Source: Alteromonas mediterranea DE
GTDB taxonomy: Bacteria; Pseudomonadota; Gammaproteobacteria; Enterobacterales; Alteromonadaceae
Assembly (NCBI RefSeq): GCF_000020585.3
Contig: NC_011138.3
Coordinates: 2,435,750-2,499,749 of the forward strand
Reading direction: 5' to 3'
Length of the DNA: 64,000 nucleotides
Shown: positions 51,246-61,204 of the stretch, piece by piece
Position numbering within the stretch: position 1 is the first letter of the stretch
How the letters are laid out: each line of letters starts with the position of its first letter
The notes under the pieces: generated by a model
Databases searched by the model: none
Told to the model about the DNA's origin: nothing
The model's input: only the letters and a program-made list of their open reading frames with translations
Made by a program: the position numbers and the translations under genes

Positions 51246-51283
51246 AAAAGCAGAAGCGTTGAAAAACGTTTCTGCTTTTTTTA
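51246..51283 (+). terminator. Terminator after the TonB receptor
   Basis: Stem AGCAGAAGCGTT/AACGTTTCTGCT (one mismatch) followed by seven T residues, about 55 bp past the stop. Confidence 0.9.
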
Positions 51284-51290
51284 TGCCATT

Positions 51291-51647
51291 CTACGCCGCC
51301 ATATGAATATCTGAAGTAGGCGTTTGCACAAGCTGCTGTAGCTTTCGGCACACCTTTACCCAGCGCGCCACTTTTTGATAGTAAACCTGCTCTATCAATT
51401 GCCCTTTCTCATCAAACAAAAAGCTAGCAAGCTTTCCTTTATTTCCTGGCATATAAAAGTGATGTACCGTGAACTGGTTAGACAAGGGCGCATTTACGAT
51501 TTTTTGATACATGCAGAACGGCAGTGTATTAGCTCGCTCATCGCCGCCAGTTAAACGACTACGGCGCTGAAACGTATCTGAACCTAAGTCAGCTAATATG
51601 CCGTGCTTTGTAATAAGTTGATCGACCGCTTTGATGCCTGTTTGCAT
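51291..51647 (-). CDS. Hypothetical protein
   Basis: A 118-residue protein without signal peptide or membrane segment. Visible features are QLITKHGILADLGS, TVHHFYMPGNKGKLASFLFDEKG and a helical QVYYQKVARWVKVCRKLQQLVQ. I chose the ATG at 51647, with GGAG 6 bp upstream; a longer frame exists. Cytoplasmic, basic C-terminus. Family not recognised. It stands alone between two terminators. Confidence 0.55.
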   Translation of the reverse strand: MQTGIKAVDQLITKHGILADLGSDTFQRRSRLTGGDERANTLPFCMYQKIVNAPLSNQFTVHHFYMPGNKGKLASFLFDEKGQLIEQVYYQKVARWVKVCRKLQQLVQTPTSDIHMAA

Positions 51648-51750
51648 AATCATCTCCAAAAAGGTGCCGACGCCGACACACCACAATAAGAGTCAAAATA
51701 AACCATACTGATATTTATACAGTATATGGCCATTTGATTAAAATGCAAAC

Positions 51751-51778
51751 AAAAAAAGCCGCTTTAACAAGCGGCTTT
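51751..51778 (-). terminator. Terminator after the prolyl oligopeptidase
   Basis: Stem AAAGCCGC/GCGGCTTT with an 8-base loop. Seven further A residues on the plus side give a T tract for the minus-strand transcript. Confidence 0.88.
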
Positions 51779-51801
51779 CGTTTAGTGACGGGCGATTAGC
51801 A

Positions 51802-53961
51802 TTATTCGAGGGCCGATTCTAAAAATGCCCACTGGTCAGCATAGCCTTCAATACGCATCCACGTTGGTGTACCAGCGCCGTGGCCTGCACGGGTTTCAAC
51901 ACGAAGTAATACGGGGTTATCGCAGCCTTGATCGGCTTGAAGTTGTGCCGCAAATTTATAGCTATGCCAAGGAACTACGCGGTCATCGTGATCGCCAGTA
52001 GTAACCAAGGTTGCCGGATAACAGGTTCCAGGTTTTGTATTGTGAACAGGAGAATAAGCATACAAGGCTTCAAATTCGTCGTTGTTTTCACTCAAACCAT
52101 AATCAGACGACCATGCGCGAGCATTAGCGCTTGGCGTGTGATAGCGAAGCATATCTAGTACCCCTACAGCCGGTAAGGCGGCAGCGAAAAGATCGGGGCG
52201 CTGCGTTAACGTTGCACCAACCAGCAAGCCACCGTTAGAGCCGCCTTGAATTCCCATTTTTTGAGGGTTGGTATAACCACTTTCGACTAGGTACTCCCCT
52301 GCAGCAATAAAATCATCAAACACGTTTTGCTTATTTAACTTAGTTCCCGCTTTGTGCCATTGCTGGCCATACTCACCACCTCCTCGCAAGTTAGCGATGG
52401 CAAGCACATTGCCTTGCTCAACCCATACCATTCTGGACACTGAGTAGCCGGGTTTTAGTGAAATATTAAAGCCACCGTAGCCATACAGTAAGGTTTTATT
52501 ATTCCCATCAAGCTTTAATCCTTTCTTATGTACAATAAACATAGGCACTTTGGTGCCATCTTTACTGGTGTAAAAGACTTGCTTGGTTACATAATCATCA
52601 TAGTTAATGCCAGTATCTATGCGCTTAAATAATGTTGACTCGCCGCTTTGAACATCATAAGCGTAAACTTGGCCAGGATTAGTGAAGCCCGTTAACTTGT
52701 AAAACGTCGTGTCGGCAGTTTCATCTCCATAAAAGCCGTTTACGCTGCCAATATCAGAAAACGAAATGTCATCAATTTGTTTGCCAGACAAGTCAAATAC
52801 ACTCACTTGCCCTTTTACATCTTTAAGGTACTGAGCGAATAACTTACCACCTAATAGCGATACACTATTTAAGGTATCTGACGTACTTTCAATAACAGTT
52901 TCGCTTGACTGAACGCCATTGTCGAACTCAACCTTTACAACCTTACCTGTTGGCGCATCGGCCGTTGATGTAAAGAAAAGCGTGTCTTCTTTTTCACCAA
53001 TAAAATCGTAGCGACCATCCCACTTATCAAAGATTGGTATCAACTTACTGTTTTTTTCTTTTAGCGACTTAGCGTATACCCCATTGGCTTCATAGCCTTC
53101 AAATACCGAGATTAATAGTGTTTCACCGTCTTGAATAACCAGTGGGTATGGGTTCCAGGTAGGTTTGCCGTCAAATGAGAACACTTTTGTATCTTCATTT
53201 TGCGCTGTGCCTATTGCGTGAAAATAAATAGACACGGTTTGGCTATCGTCAAACTCACCTGCGTCATTTTCTGGGTAACGCGAATAGAAAAAACCACTTT
53301 CGTCAGGTAGCCACGCTACGTTTGAAAATTTAACCCCTTTAATAACATCGGTTAAATCTGATTTGTTGCTGGTTTCACGTATATGAATGGTTTTCCAGTC
53401 TGTACCACCGTCGGATAGCATGTATGCAAGATACGACGCTTTCGGGCTTAGTTCAGTTGACGCCATCGATACAGTGCCATCATCACTTAGGGTGTTGGGG
53501 TCAATGAGCACTTCAGGCTTACCGTTTAGCCCATCAGCCATATAGAGGACATATTGGTTTTGCAATCCGTTGTTATACGTATAGAAGAGTTTGTCATTTA
53601 CCATGTAGGGCGTTGAATACTTTTCATAATCCCACAATGCGGTTAAACGCTCTTTGTACAACGCTTTAGAAGATAGCTCAGCTAGATAAGGACGAGCAAG
53701 CTCGTTTTGGGCCTCTACCCACGCGTTTACCTCTTCACTTTCTTCTTCTAGCCAGCGATAAGGGTCGCTCACTGTAGTACCGTGATAATTGTCCTGCTGC
53801 GCGACGGTTTTTGTTTCTGGATAGCTAGACACTGTCGGCATCGCTGTATGTTGCATCTCGCTTTTCGCCGGCTCTGCATTGTTACTGTAGGACGTTGAAC
53901 AAGCAAAGGTTACCCCTGCAGATGCTGCAACCACGGCTGCGTATATTAGTTTTTTCTTCAT
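51802..53961 (-). CDS. Prolyl oligopeptidase family lipoprotein (S9A)
   Basis: A 719-residue peptidase cleaving after proline in short peptides. The signal peptide ends in lipobox TFAC (Cys21). DPYRWLEEESEEVNAWVEAQN opens the catalytic domain, followed by the seven-bladed propeller. The catalytic Ser is in GIQGGSNGGLLVGA, the Asp in TTGDHDDRVVPWHSYKF and the His in RAGHGAGTPT. Lipid anchoring places it in the periplasm or on the outer membrane. It complements the DPP4-like and S46 peptidases in peptide degradation. Confidence 0.95.
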   Translation of the reverse strand: MKKKLIYAAVVAASAGVTFACSTSYSNNAEPAKSEMQHTAMPTVSSYPETKTVAQQDNYHGTTVSDPYRWLEEESEEVNAWVEAQNELARPYLAELSSKALYKERLTALWDYEKYSTPYMVNDKLFYTYNNGLQNQYVLYMADGLNGKPEVLIDPNTLSDDGTVSMASTELSPKASYLAYMLSDGGTDWKTIHIRETSNKSDLTDVIKGVKFSNVAWLPDESGFFYSRYPENDAGEFDDSQTVSIYFHAIGTAQNEDTKVFSFDGKPTWNPYPLVIQDGETLLISVFEGYEANGVYAKSLKEKNSKLIPIFDKWDGRYDFIGEKEDTLFFTSTADAPTGKVVKVEFDNGVQSSETVIESTSDTLNSVSLLGGKLFAQYLKDVKGQVSVFDLSGKQIDDISFSDIGSVNGFYGDETADTTFYKLTGFTNPGQVYAYDVQSGESTLFKRIDTGINYDDYVTKQVFYTSKDGTKVPMFIVHKKGLKLDGNNKTLLYGYGGFNISLKPGYSVSRMVWVEQGNVLAIANLRGGGEYGQQWHKAGTKLNKQNVFDDFIAAGEYLVESGYTNPQKMGIQGGSNGGLLVGATLTQRPDLFAAALPAVGVLDMLRYHTPSANARAWSSDYGLSENNDEFEALYAYSPVHNTKPGTCYPATLVTTGDHDDRVVPWHSYKFAAQLQADQGCDNPVLLRVETRAGHGAGTPTWMRIEGYADQWAFLESALE

Positions 53962-53975
53962 TTTTAGTCCTTATA

Positions 53976-54002
53976 AGAAAAATGCCGGTGTTACCCGGCA
54001 TT
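53976..54002 (-). terminator. Terminator after the RND operon
   Basis: Stem AATGCCGG/CCGGCATT at 53981-54002, with an AAGAAAAA flank that reads as TTTTTC on the minus strand. Confidence 0.8.
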
Positions 54003-54008
54003 CTCTAC

Positions 54009-57000
54009 TTAGCTTTCTGTCGTAATTTGAGCCTGTTTTCTGCCTTTAAATACATTCTTAAGGTCGTTAAGAATGAGGTAAAGTGCTGGAACAAGTAGTA
54101 GCGTAATCACCGTGGCAAACAAAATACCAAAGGCCAGCGAGATTGCCATAGGGATCACAACTTGTGCTTGTAAACTGCGTTCGAAGACAATGGGCATCAA
54201 CCCCATAAATGTTGTTAACGAGGTGAGAATAATCGCTCTGAAGCGCTGGGTGCCTGCGCTTATCGCCGCGTCCATTAGTGACATTCCTTCCTTGCGAGCG
54301 CGGTTTACAAAATCCACCATAATTAAGCTGTCATTCACTACAACGCCAGACAACGCGATAATTCCGCAAATAGACAATACACTGACTGCCATACCAAGCA
54401 CTAAGTGACCGACAATGGCACCAACAATACCAAAGGGTATAACTGACATAATAATTAACGGCTGACTGTAGGATTTAAGCGGTATAGCTAGTAAGGCGTA
54501 AATAGCAAAAAGCGAAAACAATAATCCTTGCATTAAGCTAAACATTGCATCGGCCTGCTCTTTTGAATTCCCTTGTAGTTTGAATTCTACATTGGGATAG
54601 CGCGCTAATAGGTCTGGCATCAGATTATCAATAACGTCATTGGTTACCTCTGATGGGTCAAGTAACGCCTTATCGACTGCTCCTGATACTGTAACAGAAC
54701 GCTTACCATCAACGCGGATAATCGAGTCGAAGCCTTGACCTACGGTAAACGTAGCGACTTGTTCGAAAGGAATTTCTTGGCCATTTGGTGCGCGAACTCG
54801 CATATTTTTAAGGTGTTCTACTGAGCTACGTTCGGCTTTGGGGTAACGTACCATCACCTTTATTTCTTCGTCATCGCGCTGAATTCGTTGTACTTCAGCA
54901 CCATAAAAGCCAAATCGCACCTGTTGCCCTAAGTCCCGTAACGAAACTCCTAGCGCGTCGGCTTGCGGCTTAAGGGCAAGCTGAATTTCTTCACTGCCGC
55001 CAGAAAAGGTATCATTAATATCTGTAACCCCTTCGTAACCGTCAAGCGCCTCTTTTAACTCATCACTAATTGCCCGTAATGCCTTTATATCGCTAGAGCT
55101 AAATTCAAAACTTAGATCTGAGCCTCCACCAGGCCCACCCGGCGAACTGATATTAAAAGACTTCACCCCTGGAATTTCAGGTAACTCTTCACGCCACATA
55201 TTCTGGATTTCAAAGTCGGTAAGCGTTCGCGTTTCGCCTTTGGTAAGCTCCGCGAATATCTCCCCCCCTAGATTACCGTTATCAAAGGCAATGGCGTGTT
55301 TGATAACATTGTCGCCTGACTCTTGTGCAACTTTATCGTCCATGCGGTGCATGGCTTCACGTAACGTTGTTAACACGTTATCGCGTTGTTCTAGCGACGA
55401 GCCCGGTTCCAGTTCAAAGCTTGCAATCATAAAGTCGCTGGGAATATTCGGGAAAAATACGAATCGGACAATACCGCCACCAAATAAACCTACGGTTAAT
55501 ATCAGCATCGCCATGAAAACCGCAACCGTCGTATAACGATTGCGTACCGCTTTAGCGAGAAATGGGGCATATTTGTTATTAATAAAGGTTTTTATTCCTT
55601 CGCTGAAAAAGTCTCTAAACCGTTGAAATGCGTTTGCCTTTGCCGGGTCATATGGCTTTAGCTTCATATGTACAAGGTGAGCTGGCAAAATAAGCTTAGA
55701 TTCTATGAGCGAGAAAATTAGGCAGACAATGACCACCATGCCTATGGTTTTCCAGATAATACCAAACGGCCCTGACACCATTAACATAGGAGAAAACGCC
55801 GCAATAGTGGTAAGTACACCGAAGGTTGCCGGCATTGCTACCTTTTTTACACCCGCAATAACGTTCTCAGCACTGTGGCCCTTCTTATCAATTTCGGAAT
55901 AAGCCGACTCGCCCATAATGATGGCATCGTCAACGACTATCCCCAACACCAGAATAAAAGCGAATAAACTCAGCATATTTATAGATACGCCAATCATATC
56001 TAGCGGCATCACCAATAACGTGCCAAGGAAACATACCGGAAGACCAACGATTACCCAAAAGGCGAGTTTAATTTTCAAGAAAAGAGACAGCACTAAAAAT
56101 ACGAGTAGCGCACCAAAGAACATGTTTTCAAGCATCATATTTAGCCGGTCAGCCAAATAAAAGGAACTATCGCCCCACGTGTCAGCCGTTATATGCGCAG
56201 GAAACTCTGACTTTTGGCTGTCTATATAGTTGTTAACTTGCTCTGAAATTTCCAGCGCGTTTTGATCGCCCACCGCACGGACACGAAGGCTTACGGCGGG
56301 TTTATCATCAAATAACGCGTATTGGTTATTCTCGATAAAGCCGTCATTGATATAGGCCACATCTCCCAGCGTAACGCGGGTGCCGTTTGCATTGGTCAAT
56401 AAGATAATTTGCGAGAAGTCCCAGCCCGTGTAGGCCTGCCCTTTCGTTCTCAGTAAGATATCGCCATTTTCCGTGCGAATTGAACCACCAGGTAAGTCAA
56501 CACTGGTTTGGCTTAAACGCGATACCACTTCAGCAAATGTAAGGTTGTATTTCTGCAAATCGACTTCAGACAATTCGACCGAGATTTCATAATCTCGCGC
56601 CCCCACTACTTGCACGCTTGAAATGCCGGGTAAGTTCGCAATGTCGTCACGTAAATCTTTGGCAAACTCTTTCAGTTCCCGCTCTGAAGCATCGCCATAT
56701 ACTGAAAGCCAAATAACATCCTGCTGTATTTTTTGACGGTAAATGACCGGTTTCTCAGTATCAGCGGGAAAACTGGGAATGGCATCCACTTGCACTTTTA
56801 CTTCATCAAGAAGCGAGTCAACGTCGTAATCTTCTTCTACTTGAATACTCACCGTGCCCATACCCTCAACGGCAGTGGCGTTTAGCTGCTTGATACCTTC
56901 TAAGTCTTTTATCGCTTCTTCAATTTTTAATATCACGCCCTCTTCTACTTCCTGAGGCGCAGCACCTAAATAAGGTACTCTTACATTTATGACGTCTATA

Positions 57001-57143
57001 TCGAAGCTGGGAAAGACTTGCTTTTGAATGCTGAATGCGCCGAATAAGCCACCGACTATTAACAGCCACATAAGCAAGTTTGCCGCAACACTATTTCGAG
57101 CAAACCAAGCTATCAAGCCTTTTTGCGTATCTATCCGGCTCAT
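54009..57143 (-). CDS. RND family efflux transporter permease
   Basis: A 1044-residue inner membrane RND transporter. The N-terminal helix (SVAANLLMWLLIVGGLFGAFSI) is followed by a periplasmic domain with QVFPSFDIDVINVRVPYLGAAPQEVEEGV. TM helices follow, with the proton-relay Asp pair region LGIVVDDAIIMGESAYSEI. The second half repeats the architecture (LSICGIIALSGVVVNDSLIMVDF). The family exports hydrophobic compounds with proton antiport. The ATG overlaps the adaptor's stop by one base. Substrate unknown. No outer-membrane TolC-type gene is nearby. Confidence 0.93.
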   Translation of the reverse strand: MSRIDTQKGLIAWFARNSVAANLLMWLLIVGGLFGAFSIQKQVFPSFDIDVINVRVPYLGAAPQEVEEGVILKIEEAIKDLEGIKQLNATAVEGMGTVSIQVEEDYDVDSLLDEVKVQVDAIPSFPADTEKPVIYRQKIQQDVIWLSVYGDASERELKEFAKDLRDDIANLPGISSVQVVGARDYEISVELSEVDLQKYNLTFAEVVSRLSQTSVDLPGGSIRTENGDILLRTKGQAYTGWDFSQIILLTNANGTRVTLGDVAYINDGFIENNQYALFDDKPAVSLRVRAVGDQNALEISEQVNNYIDSQKSEFPAHITADTWGDSSFYLADRLNMMLENMFFGALLVFLVLSLFLKIKLAFWVIVGLPVCFLGTLLVMPLDMIGVSINMLSLFAFILVLGIVVDDAIIMGESAYSEIDKKGHSAENVIAGVKKVAMPATFGVLTTIAAFSPMLMVSGPFGIIWKTIGMVVIVCLIFSLIESKLILPAHLVHMKLKPYDPAKANAFQRFRDFFSEGIKTFINNKYAPFLAKAVRNRYTTVAVFMAMLILTVGLFGGGIVRFVFFPNIPSDFMIASFELEPGSSLEQRDNVLTTLREAMHRMDDKVAQESGDNVIKHAIAFDNGNLGGEIFAELTKGETRTLTDFEIQNMWREELPEIPGVKSFNISSPGGPGGGSDLSFEFSSSDIKALRAISDELKEALDGYEGVTDINDTFSGGSEEIQLALKPQADALGVSLRDLGQQVRFGFYGAEVQRIQRDDEEIKVMVRYPKAERSSVEHLKNMRVRAPNGQEIPFEQVATFTVGQGFDSIIRVDGKRSVTVSGAVDKALLDPSEVTNDVIDNLMPDLLARYPNVEFKLQGNSKEQADAMFSLMQGLLFSLFAIYALLAIPLKSYSQPLIIMSVIPFGIVGAIVGHLVLGMAVSVLSICGIIALSGVVVNDSLIMVDFVNRARKEGMSLMDAAISAGTQRFRAIILTSLTTFMGLMPIVFERSLQAQVVIPMAISLAFGILFATVITLLLVPALYLILNDLKNVFKGRKQAQITTES

Positions 57144-58387
57144 TAACGGCCTCCTTCGGAGGTATTGCTTTCCACTTTCTCGCTTTCGTCAGTACTGGAA
57201 GATTGTGCATCTGCCTGCGCTTCATCTGACAGCACCGGCTCATCGCCAGGCAGTCTTACCTTCATGCCGTTGTAGGGGTTTGGCACTGCGCTCGTAACCA
57301 CTAGCGTACCTTCTTCAATACCTGAACGAATAAACACTTCTTTCGCCGTGGTACGCGCCACTTCAACCGGTTTAATTTCAATTTCGCGATTGTCATTTAC
57401 GGTAAGAACGGTGTTGTCTAAGCGCAAAATGCTTCGGGGTAATACAAGCAACTGCTCATTTTGACGTGACGTGATCTCTGCTTCAACAAATTGACCGAAA
57501 CGCAGAGGCGCTTTATGAGACGCTTTGAAGTTATACGGGTCTTGAACTTCGACAATGGCATATACCACTCGACTACCCGTGTCTAAAATGCCTTCTGAGC
57601 GCACAAGTTGACCTTGCCACGTGCGTTTAACACCGCCCACAGAAGCCGTAAGCGAAACAGGCACGCCTTCACTCGATTGCCCGGCAATATTGATGAACAT
57701 CAAATCACTATCGGTGATGGGCAATCTTACTTCCGCCGTATCCGTTGAATAAACGGTACCAAGCACAGAGCCCATTGCCACGAACTGACCAAGATCGATA
57801 TTACGCTCTACCACAATGCCATTATAAGGCGCCGTGATTTTGGTTCTTTCTAAGTTACGTTTTGCGCGCTCAAGTTTTGCTTTTGCCGCTTTTACATTAG
57901 CCTGCTCTTTAGCCAACTGAGGCTTTCTTAACCCTAATTCTGGCGGCGCCACACTGCTTACAGAGCGCCATTCTTGTTCAGCAACTTTACCCCGTGCGAT
58001 TTCTTCTTGAAGCGCCGCCTGTGCCTGCGCTAATTCAGCTTCTGCTAATTTAAGGTCGGTGCGATAGTCGTCCTGCTCTAGGGTTGCTAGCACGTCACCT
58101 TTTTTAAACGTTCCCCCAGCAATAAACACGTCAGATAAACTCACTACCTGCCCGCTCACCTGTGCACTTAACGACGTCTTGTTGCGCGGTACCACATTAC
58201 CTTGCGATTTAACGATGAAGCTTACCTGCTCTGAGTTAACGGCTTCGGCGTCAACAAGAAACGCAGGAATGTCCACGGGGACTTGCTCAGGCGGTTTACG
58301 CGATTTGATCATAACAGCGGCGGCGATAAACGCGATTAACACGATGAAAAGTGGCAATCCACTTTTCATTAACATGGAGTTTTTCAT
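57143..58387 (-). CDS. RND efflux periplasmic adaptor subunit
   Basis: A 414-residue membrane-fusion protein. The N-terminal anchor (LPLFIVLIAFIAAAVMI) is followed by the lipoyl-like half (SLSAQVSGQVVSLSDVFIAGGTFKKGDVLATLEQ). A helical hairpin rich in Ala/Glu (AEAELAQAQAALQEEIARGKVAEQE, AKLERAKRNLERTKI) follows, then the second half (ITAPYNGIVVERNIDLGQFVAMGS). The tail is acidic and Ser-rich. It links the permease to an outer-membrane channel. Stop and permease start overlap (TAATG). Confidence 0.92.
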   Translation of the reverse strand: MKNSMLMKSGLPLFIVLIAFIAAAVMIKSRKPPEQVPVDIPAFLVDAEAVNSEQVSFIVKSQGNVVPRNKTSLSAQVSGQVVSLSDVFIAGGTFKKGDVLATLEQDDYRTDLKLAEAELAQAQAALQEEIARGKVAEQEWRSVSSVAPPELGLRKPQLAKEQANVKAAKAKLERAKRNLERTKITAPYNGIVVERNIDLGQFVAMGSVLGTVYSTDTAEVRLPITDSDLMFINIAGQSSEGVPVSLTASVGGVKRTWQGQLVRSEGILDTGSRVVYAIVEVQDPYNFKASHKAPLRFGQFVEAEITSRQNEQLLVLPRSILRLDNTVLTVNDNREIEIKPVEVARTTAKEVFIRSGIEEGTLVVTSAVPNPYNGMKVRLPGDEPVLSDEAQADAQSSSTDESEKVESNTSEGGR

Positions 58388-58773
58388 TTACTATCCCTAG
58401 GAACGAAAGGAAACCAGCATGGCATTAGTCATCACAAACCGTTCGTAAGCAGACATAATTACCAAGCCGTCACCCGACGACTTTCTATTATTATTGTTTC
58501 AACACTAGTGTACTGACTTATTAGTGCGTATGCCCACTTAACATTGTTAGATTTTGTGTCTATTTATTGTTTTTTAAGTGAACGCTTTAATCAGTAGTCC
58601 TAATATAAAAAATTATCGAAAGAATACAAAGTAAGATTGATAATTATCATTTTTTCGTTGATTATTTAAGCACTCATTGGTTATGAGTTGACCGGTGGCT
58701 TTAATTTTAACCTCGTCTAACAACTAGAGGGAGGCACTGGAACAATTTCGCTACGTTGAAGGGAAAACAGATT
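58388..58773 (+). other. Intergenic region between the RND operon and the CBM48 gene
   Basis: About 386 bp of divergent promoter sequence, AT-rich in the middle (58550-58680). I saw no coding frame, hairpin or repeat strong enough to name. Confidence 0.6.
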
Positions 58774-59082
58774 ATGAGCCTTAAGAAACAATACCTTAAA
58801 TCAAAACCTCTGTGCAAAGTGACATTTCGACTAAACGCGGAAGCAGCGCAAGATGCAAAAGAAGCGGCGCTTTGCGGAGACTTTACCGACTGGAAAGCCC
58901 AGCCACTAACAATGAAGAAACTAAAGAGCGGCGACTTTACTTTGACCGTTAATTTAGAAAAAGATCATGAATATCAATTTCGTTACCTTATTGACGGTGA
59001 AAAATGGGAAAACGACTGGGAGGCCGATGCTTATATGCCATCTCCAGTAAGTATTGAAGACAACTCGGTAGTTCGCGTATAG
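58774..59082 (+). CDS. Small protein with a glycogen-binding (CBM48-like) domain
   Basis: A 102-residue stand-alone carbohydrate-binding module of the isoamylase N-terminal/AMPK-beta type. KVTFRLNAEAAQDAKEAALCGDFTDWKAQPLTMKKLKSGDFTLTVNLEKDHEYQFRYLIDG contains the signature GDFTDW, with Trp and the DGEKWENDWEADAY tail that contact sugars. I chose ATG 58774, with GAAGGG upstream. No enzyme domain is attached. It may regulate or bind glycogen-like polymers. Similar short proteins are found in other gammaproteobacteria. Confidence 0.87.
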   Translation: MSLKKQYLKSKPLCKVTFRLNAEAAQDAKEAALCGDFTDWKAQPLTMKKLKSGDFTLTVNLEKDHEYQFRYLIDGEKWENDWEADAYMPSPVSIEDNSVVRV

Positions 59083-59106
59083 CGTCGCCCATGCGGGAAA
59101 AACGCC

Positions 59107-59134
59107 CAAAAAAAAGGCTGCAAAAATGCAGCCT
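59107..59134 (-). terminator. Terminator after etfA
   Basis: Stem AGGCTGCA/TGCAGCCT at 59115-59134 with a long A tract at 59107-59115 that is a T run on the minus strand. Confidence 0.88.
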
Positions 59135-59157
59135 CATATTGTTACAATAAAAGTAGC

Positions 59158-60084
59158 TTAAAGAGAGCTTTCAAGCTCTGGAAGCACTTCAAACAAATCA
59201 CCGACTAAGCCGTAGTCTGCAACTTGGAAAATGGGTGCTTCTTCGTCTTTGTTGATAGCAACGATAACTTTAGAGTCTTTCATACCTGCAAGGTGCTGGA
59301 TAGCGCCTGAGATACCTACCGCAATATAAAGCTGTGGCGCAACAATCTTACCTGTTTGGCCTACTTGCATATCGTTAGGAACGAATCCAGCATCTACCGC
59401 AGCACGCGATGCACCAATAGCAGCACCTAGTTTGTCTGCAATACCTTCAAGAAGTTTGAAGTTGTCGCCGTTTTGCATACCACGACCACCAGAAATCACT
59501 ACTTCTGCTGCTGTGAGTTCAGGGCGCTCTGACTCAGTCAGTTCTGCTGAAACAAAATCAGACTTTTCGCTGCTTTTAACCACATCAATCGCGGTTACTT
59601 CAGCGCTGCCGCCCGTTGCAGCTGCATCAAACGAAGCAGCGCGAACCGTAATGACTTTTTTCGCATCAGATGATTGAACAGTTGCGATAGCGTTACCCGC
59701 ATAAATTGGGCGCACAAAAGTGTCTTCGCTTTCAACACCAATAATGTCTGAGATTTGCGCTACGTCTAACAATGCCGCTACGCGAGGCATGAAGTTTTTA
59801 CCCGTAGTTGTAGCAGCAGCCACAACATGGCTGTAATCACCTGCCAGTCCAAGAACTAAGTCAGCCGTATTTTCAGCTAATTGGTGCTTGTACGCTGCGT
59901 TGTCGGCAACCAATACTTTTGCAACGCCGTCAATTTGCGACGCAGCTTCAGCAACCGCTTGGCAACCTTCACCTGCAACTAGTACATGGATATCACCACC
60001 CATTTTCTGTGCGGCATTAACAAGCTTATGCGTTTCAGTCTTTAAGCTTGCGTTGTCGTGTTCTGCATATACGAGTACGCTCAT
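59158..60084 (-). CDS. etfA: Electron transfer flavoprotein alpha subunit
   Basis: A 308-residue ETF alpha subunit: FAD-binding C-terminal half with [69 protein letters not shown] and [23 protein letters not shown]. It accepts electrons from acyl-CoA dehydrogenases and passes them to ETF-QO (etfD, divergent at 61.2 kb). It overlaps etfB by 4 bp. Confidence 0.97.
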   Translation of the reverse strand: MSVLVYAEHDNASLKTETHKLVNAAQKMGGDIHVLVAGEGCQAVAEAASQIDGVAKVLVADNAAYKHQLAENTADLVLGLAGDYSHVVAAATTTGKNFMPRVAALLDVAQISDIIGVESEDTFVRPIYAGNAIATVQSSDAKKVITVRAASFDAAATGGSAEVTAIDVVKSSEKSDFVSAELTESERPELTAAEVVISGGRGMQNGDNFKLLEGIADKLGAAIGASRAAVDAGFVPNDMQVGQTGKIVAPQLYIAVGISGAIQHLAGMKDSKVIVAINKDEEAPIFQVADYGLVGDLFEVLPELESSL

Positions 60085-60833
60085 GAGATCACCTTTGCTT
60101 CATTTTTTAACTTTTCTACCAGTTCAGCAACGTCTGCTACCTTAATACCACCCTCGCGCTGTGGTGGAGGCGTGACTTTCAGCACTTTTACGTTGGATTC
60201 TAGTGCTACACCGAAGTCAGCTGCCGCTTTCACGTCAAGAGGCTTGCGTTTCGCTTTCATGATATTCGGTAGAGATGCATAACGAGGCTCGTTTAAGCGA
60301 AGGTCTGTAGTTACCACAGCAGGAAGCGAAAGCGCTACTGTTTGAAGGCCGCCGTCGATTTCACGGGTTACATTGACTTTTTCACCGTCTACAACCACTT
60401 CAGAAGCGAAGGTGCCCTGAGGCATGCCTGTTAATGCGGCAAGCATCTGGCCCGTTTGGTTGTTATCAGAGTCAATGCTCTGCTTTCCAAGAATAACCAG
60501 TTGAGGTTGCTCTTCTTCAACGACTTTAGATAGAAGCTTAGCCACTTGAAGTGAATCAAGATTTTGGTCGGTATCGATTTGGATACCGCGATCAGCGCCT
60601 AGGGCAAGCGCTGTACGTATTTGTTCTTGGCAGCTTTTATCACCAATTGAAACAACAACGATTTCAGTGGCCACGCCTTTTTCTTTTAAGCGAACGGCTT
60701 CTTCAACCGCAATTTCACAGAAAGGGTTAATGGCCATTTTCGCGTTTGTAAGATCTACGCCTGATTCATCGGCCTTCACTCTTACCTTAACGTTGTAGTC
60801 GATCGCGCGTTTGACCGGTACGAGTATTTTCAT
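60081..60833 (-). CDS. etfB: Electron transfer flavoprotein beta subunit
   Basis: A 250-residue ETF beta subunit. [28 protein letters not shown] opens the N-terminus, [13 protein letters not shown] is the AMP-binding region, and [21 protein letters not shown] marks the nucleotide fold. It forms the soluble heterodimer with etfA, the next gene. A promoter between it and etfD must drive both directions. Confidence 0.97.
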   Translation of the reverse strand: MKILVPVKRAIDYNVKVRVKADESGVDLTNAKMAINPFCEIAVEEAVRLKEKGVATEIVVVSIGDKSCQEQIRTALALGADRGIQIDTDQNLDSLQVAKLLSKVVEEEQPQLVILGKQSIDSDNNQTGQMLAALTGMPQGTFASEVVVDGEKVNVTREIDGGLQTVALSLPAVVTTDLRLNEPRYASLPNIMKAKRKPLDVKAAADFGVALESNVKVLKVTPPPQREGGIKVADVAELVEKLKNEAKVIS

Positions 60834-61043
60834 ATTTACCTCAATTGTTGAGTTCGTCGGTGTCTATTACGTTTCACTAATAATTAACTATTAATAATTA
60901 AAAACGTATTACTTCACCACGCTTTTTGAAACTTTAACAATGTGCTCTACGTTAATAAAAACACTGTGGAACGTACGTTTTTCAAAGGCTAACCTTAAAA
61001 CGTCGTTAACACCACGTTTACGAGCAGTTATAATGCACTGCCA

Positions 61044-61061
61044 GTTGACGTTAACGTAAAC
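61044..61061 (+). promoter_or_regulatory. LiuR-like site 1
   Basis: GTTGACGTTAACGTAAAC, an imperfect 18-bp dyad in the divergent etfB-etfD gap. It has the layout expected for LiuR, the MerR-type regulator of branched-chain amino acid degradation. Confidence 0.6.
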
Positions 61062-61081
61062 TGCTTTGCAATGTACTTACT

Positions 61082-61099
61082 GTTGACGTAAACGTCAAC
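61082..61099 (+). promoter_or_regulatory. LiuR-like site 2
   Basis: GTTGACGTAAACGTCAAC pairs GTTGACGT with ACGTCAAC around a central AA, 38 bp centre to centre from site 1. One or both probably control etfD and etfBA. Confidence 0.65.
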
Positions 61100-61204
61100 C
61101 TGCATTACCTTGCAAAACGACAATTAATTTACATGTTTTTGACACAAAGCATTATTTGTTTCATCAATAGTGCATTATAAAAATACAAACATAAGGAGCC
61201 TCCC

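Larger units (their letters stand above)
60834..61204 (+). promoter_or_regulatory. etfBA/etfD divergent control region
   Basis: 371 bp with no gene. It contains two strong dyads (annotated separately) and additional weak ACGTT-type half-sites (60946-60953, 60977-60984, 61001-61020), so regulator binding may extend across the region. The etfD side carries TTGTTTC and TATAAAAAT elements at 61157-61187. Confidence 0.6.

Noticed and set aside
60834..61204. Possible small RNA or gene between etfB and etfD
   Set aside because: The repeated ACGTT motifs are explained better as regulator sites. No terminator or frame supports a transcript.
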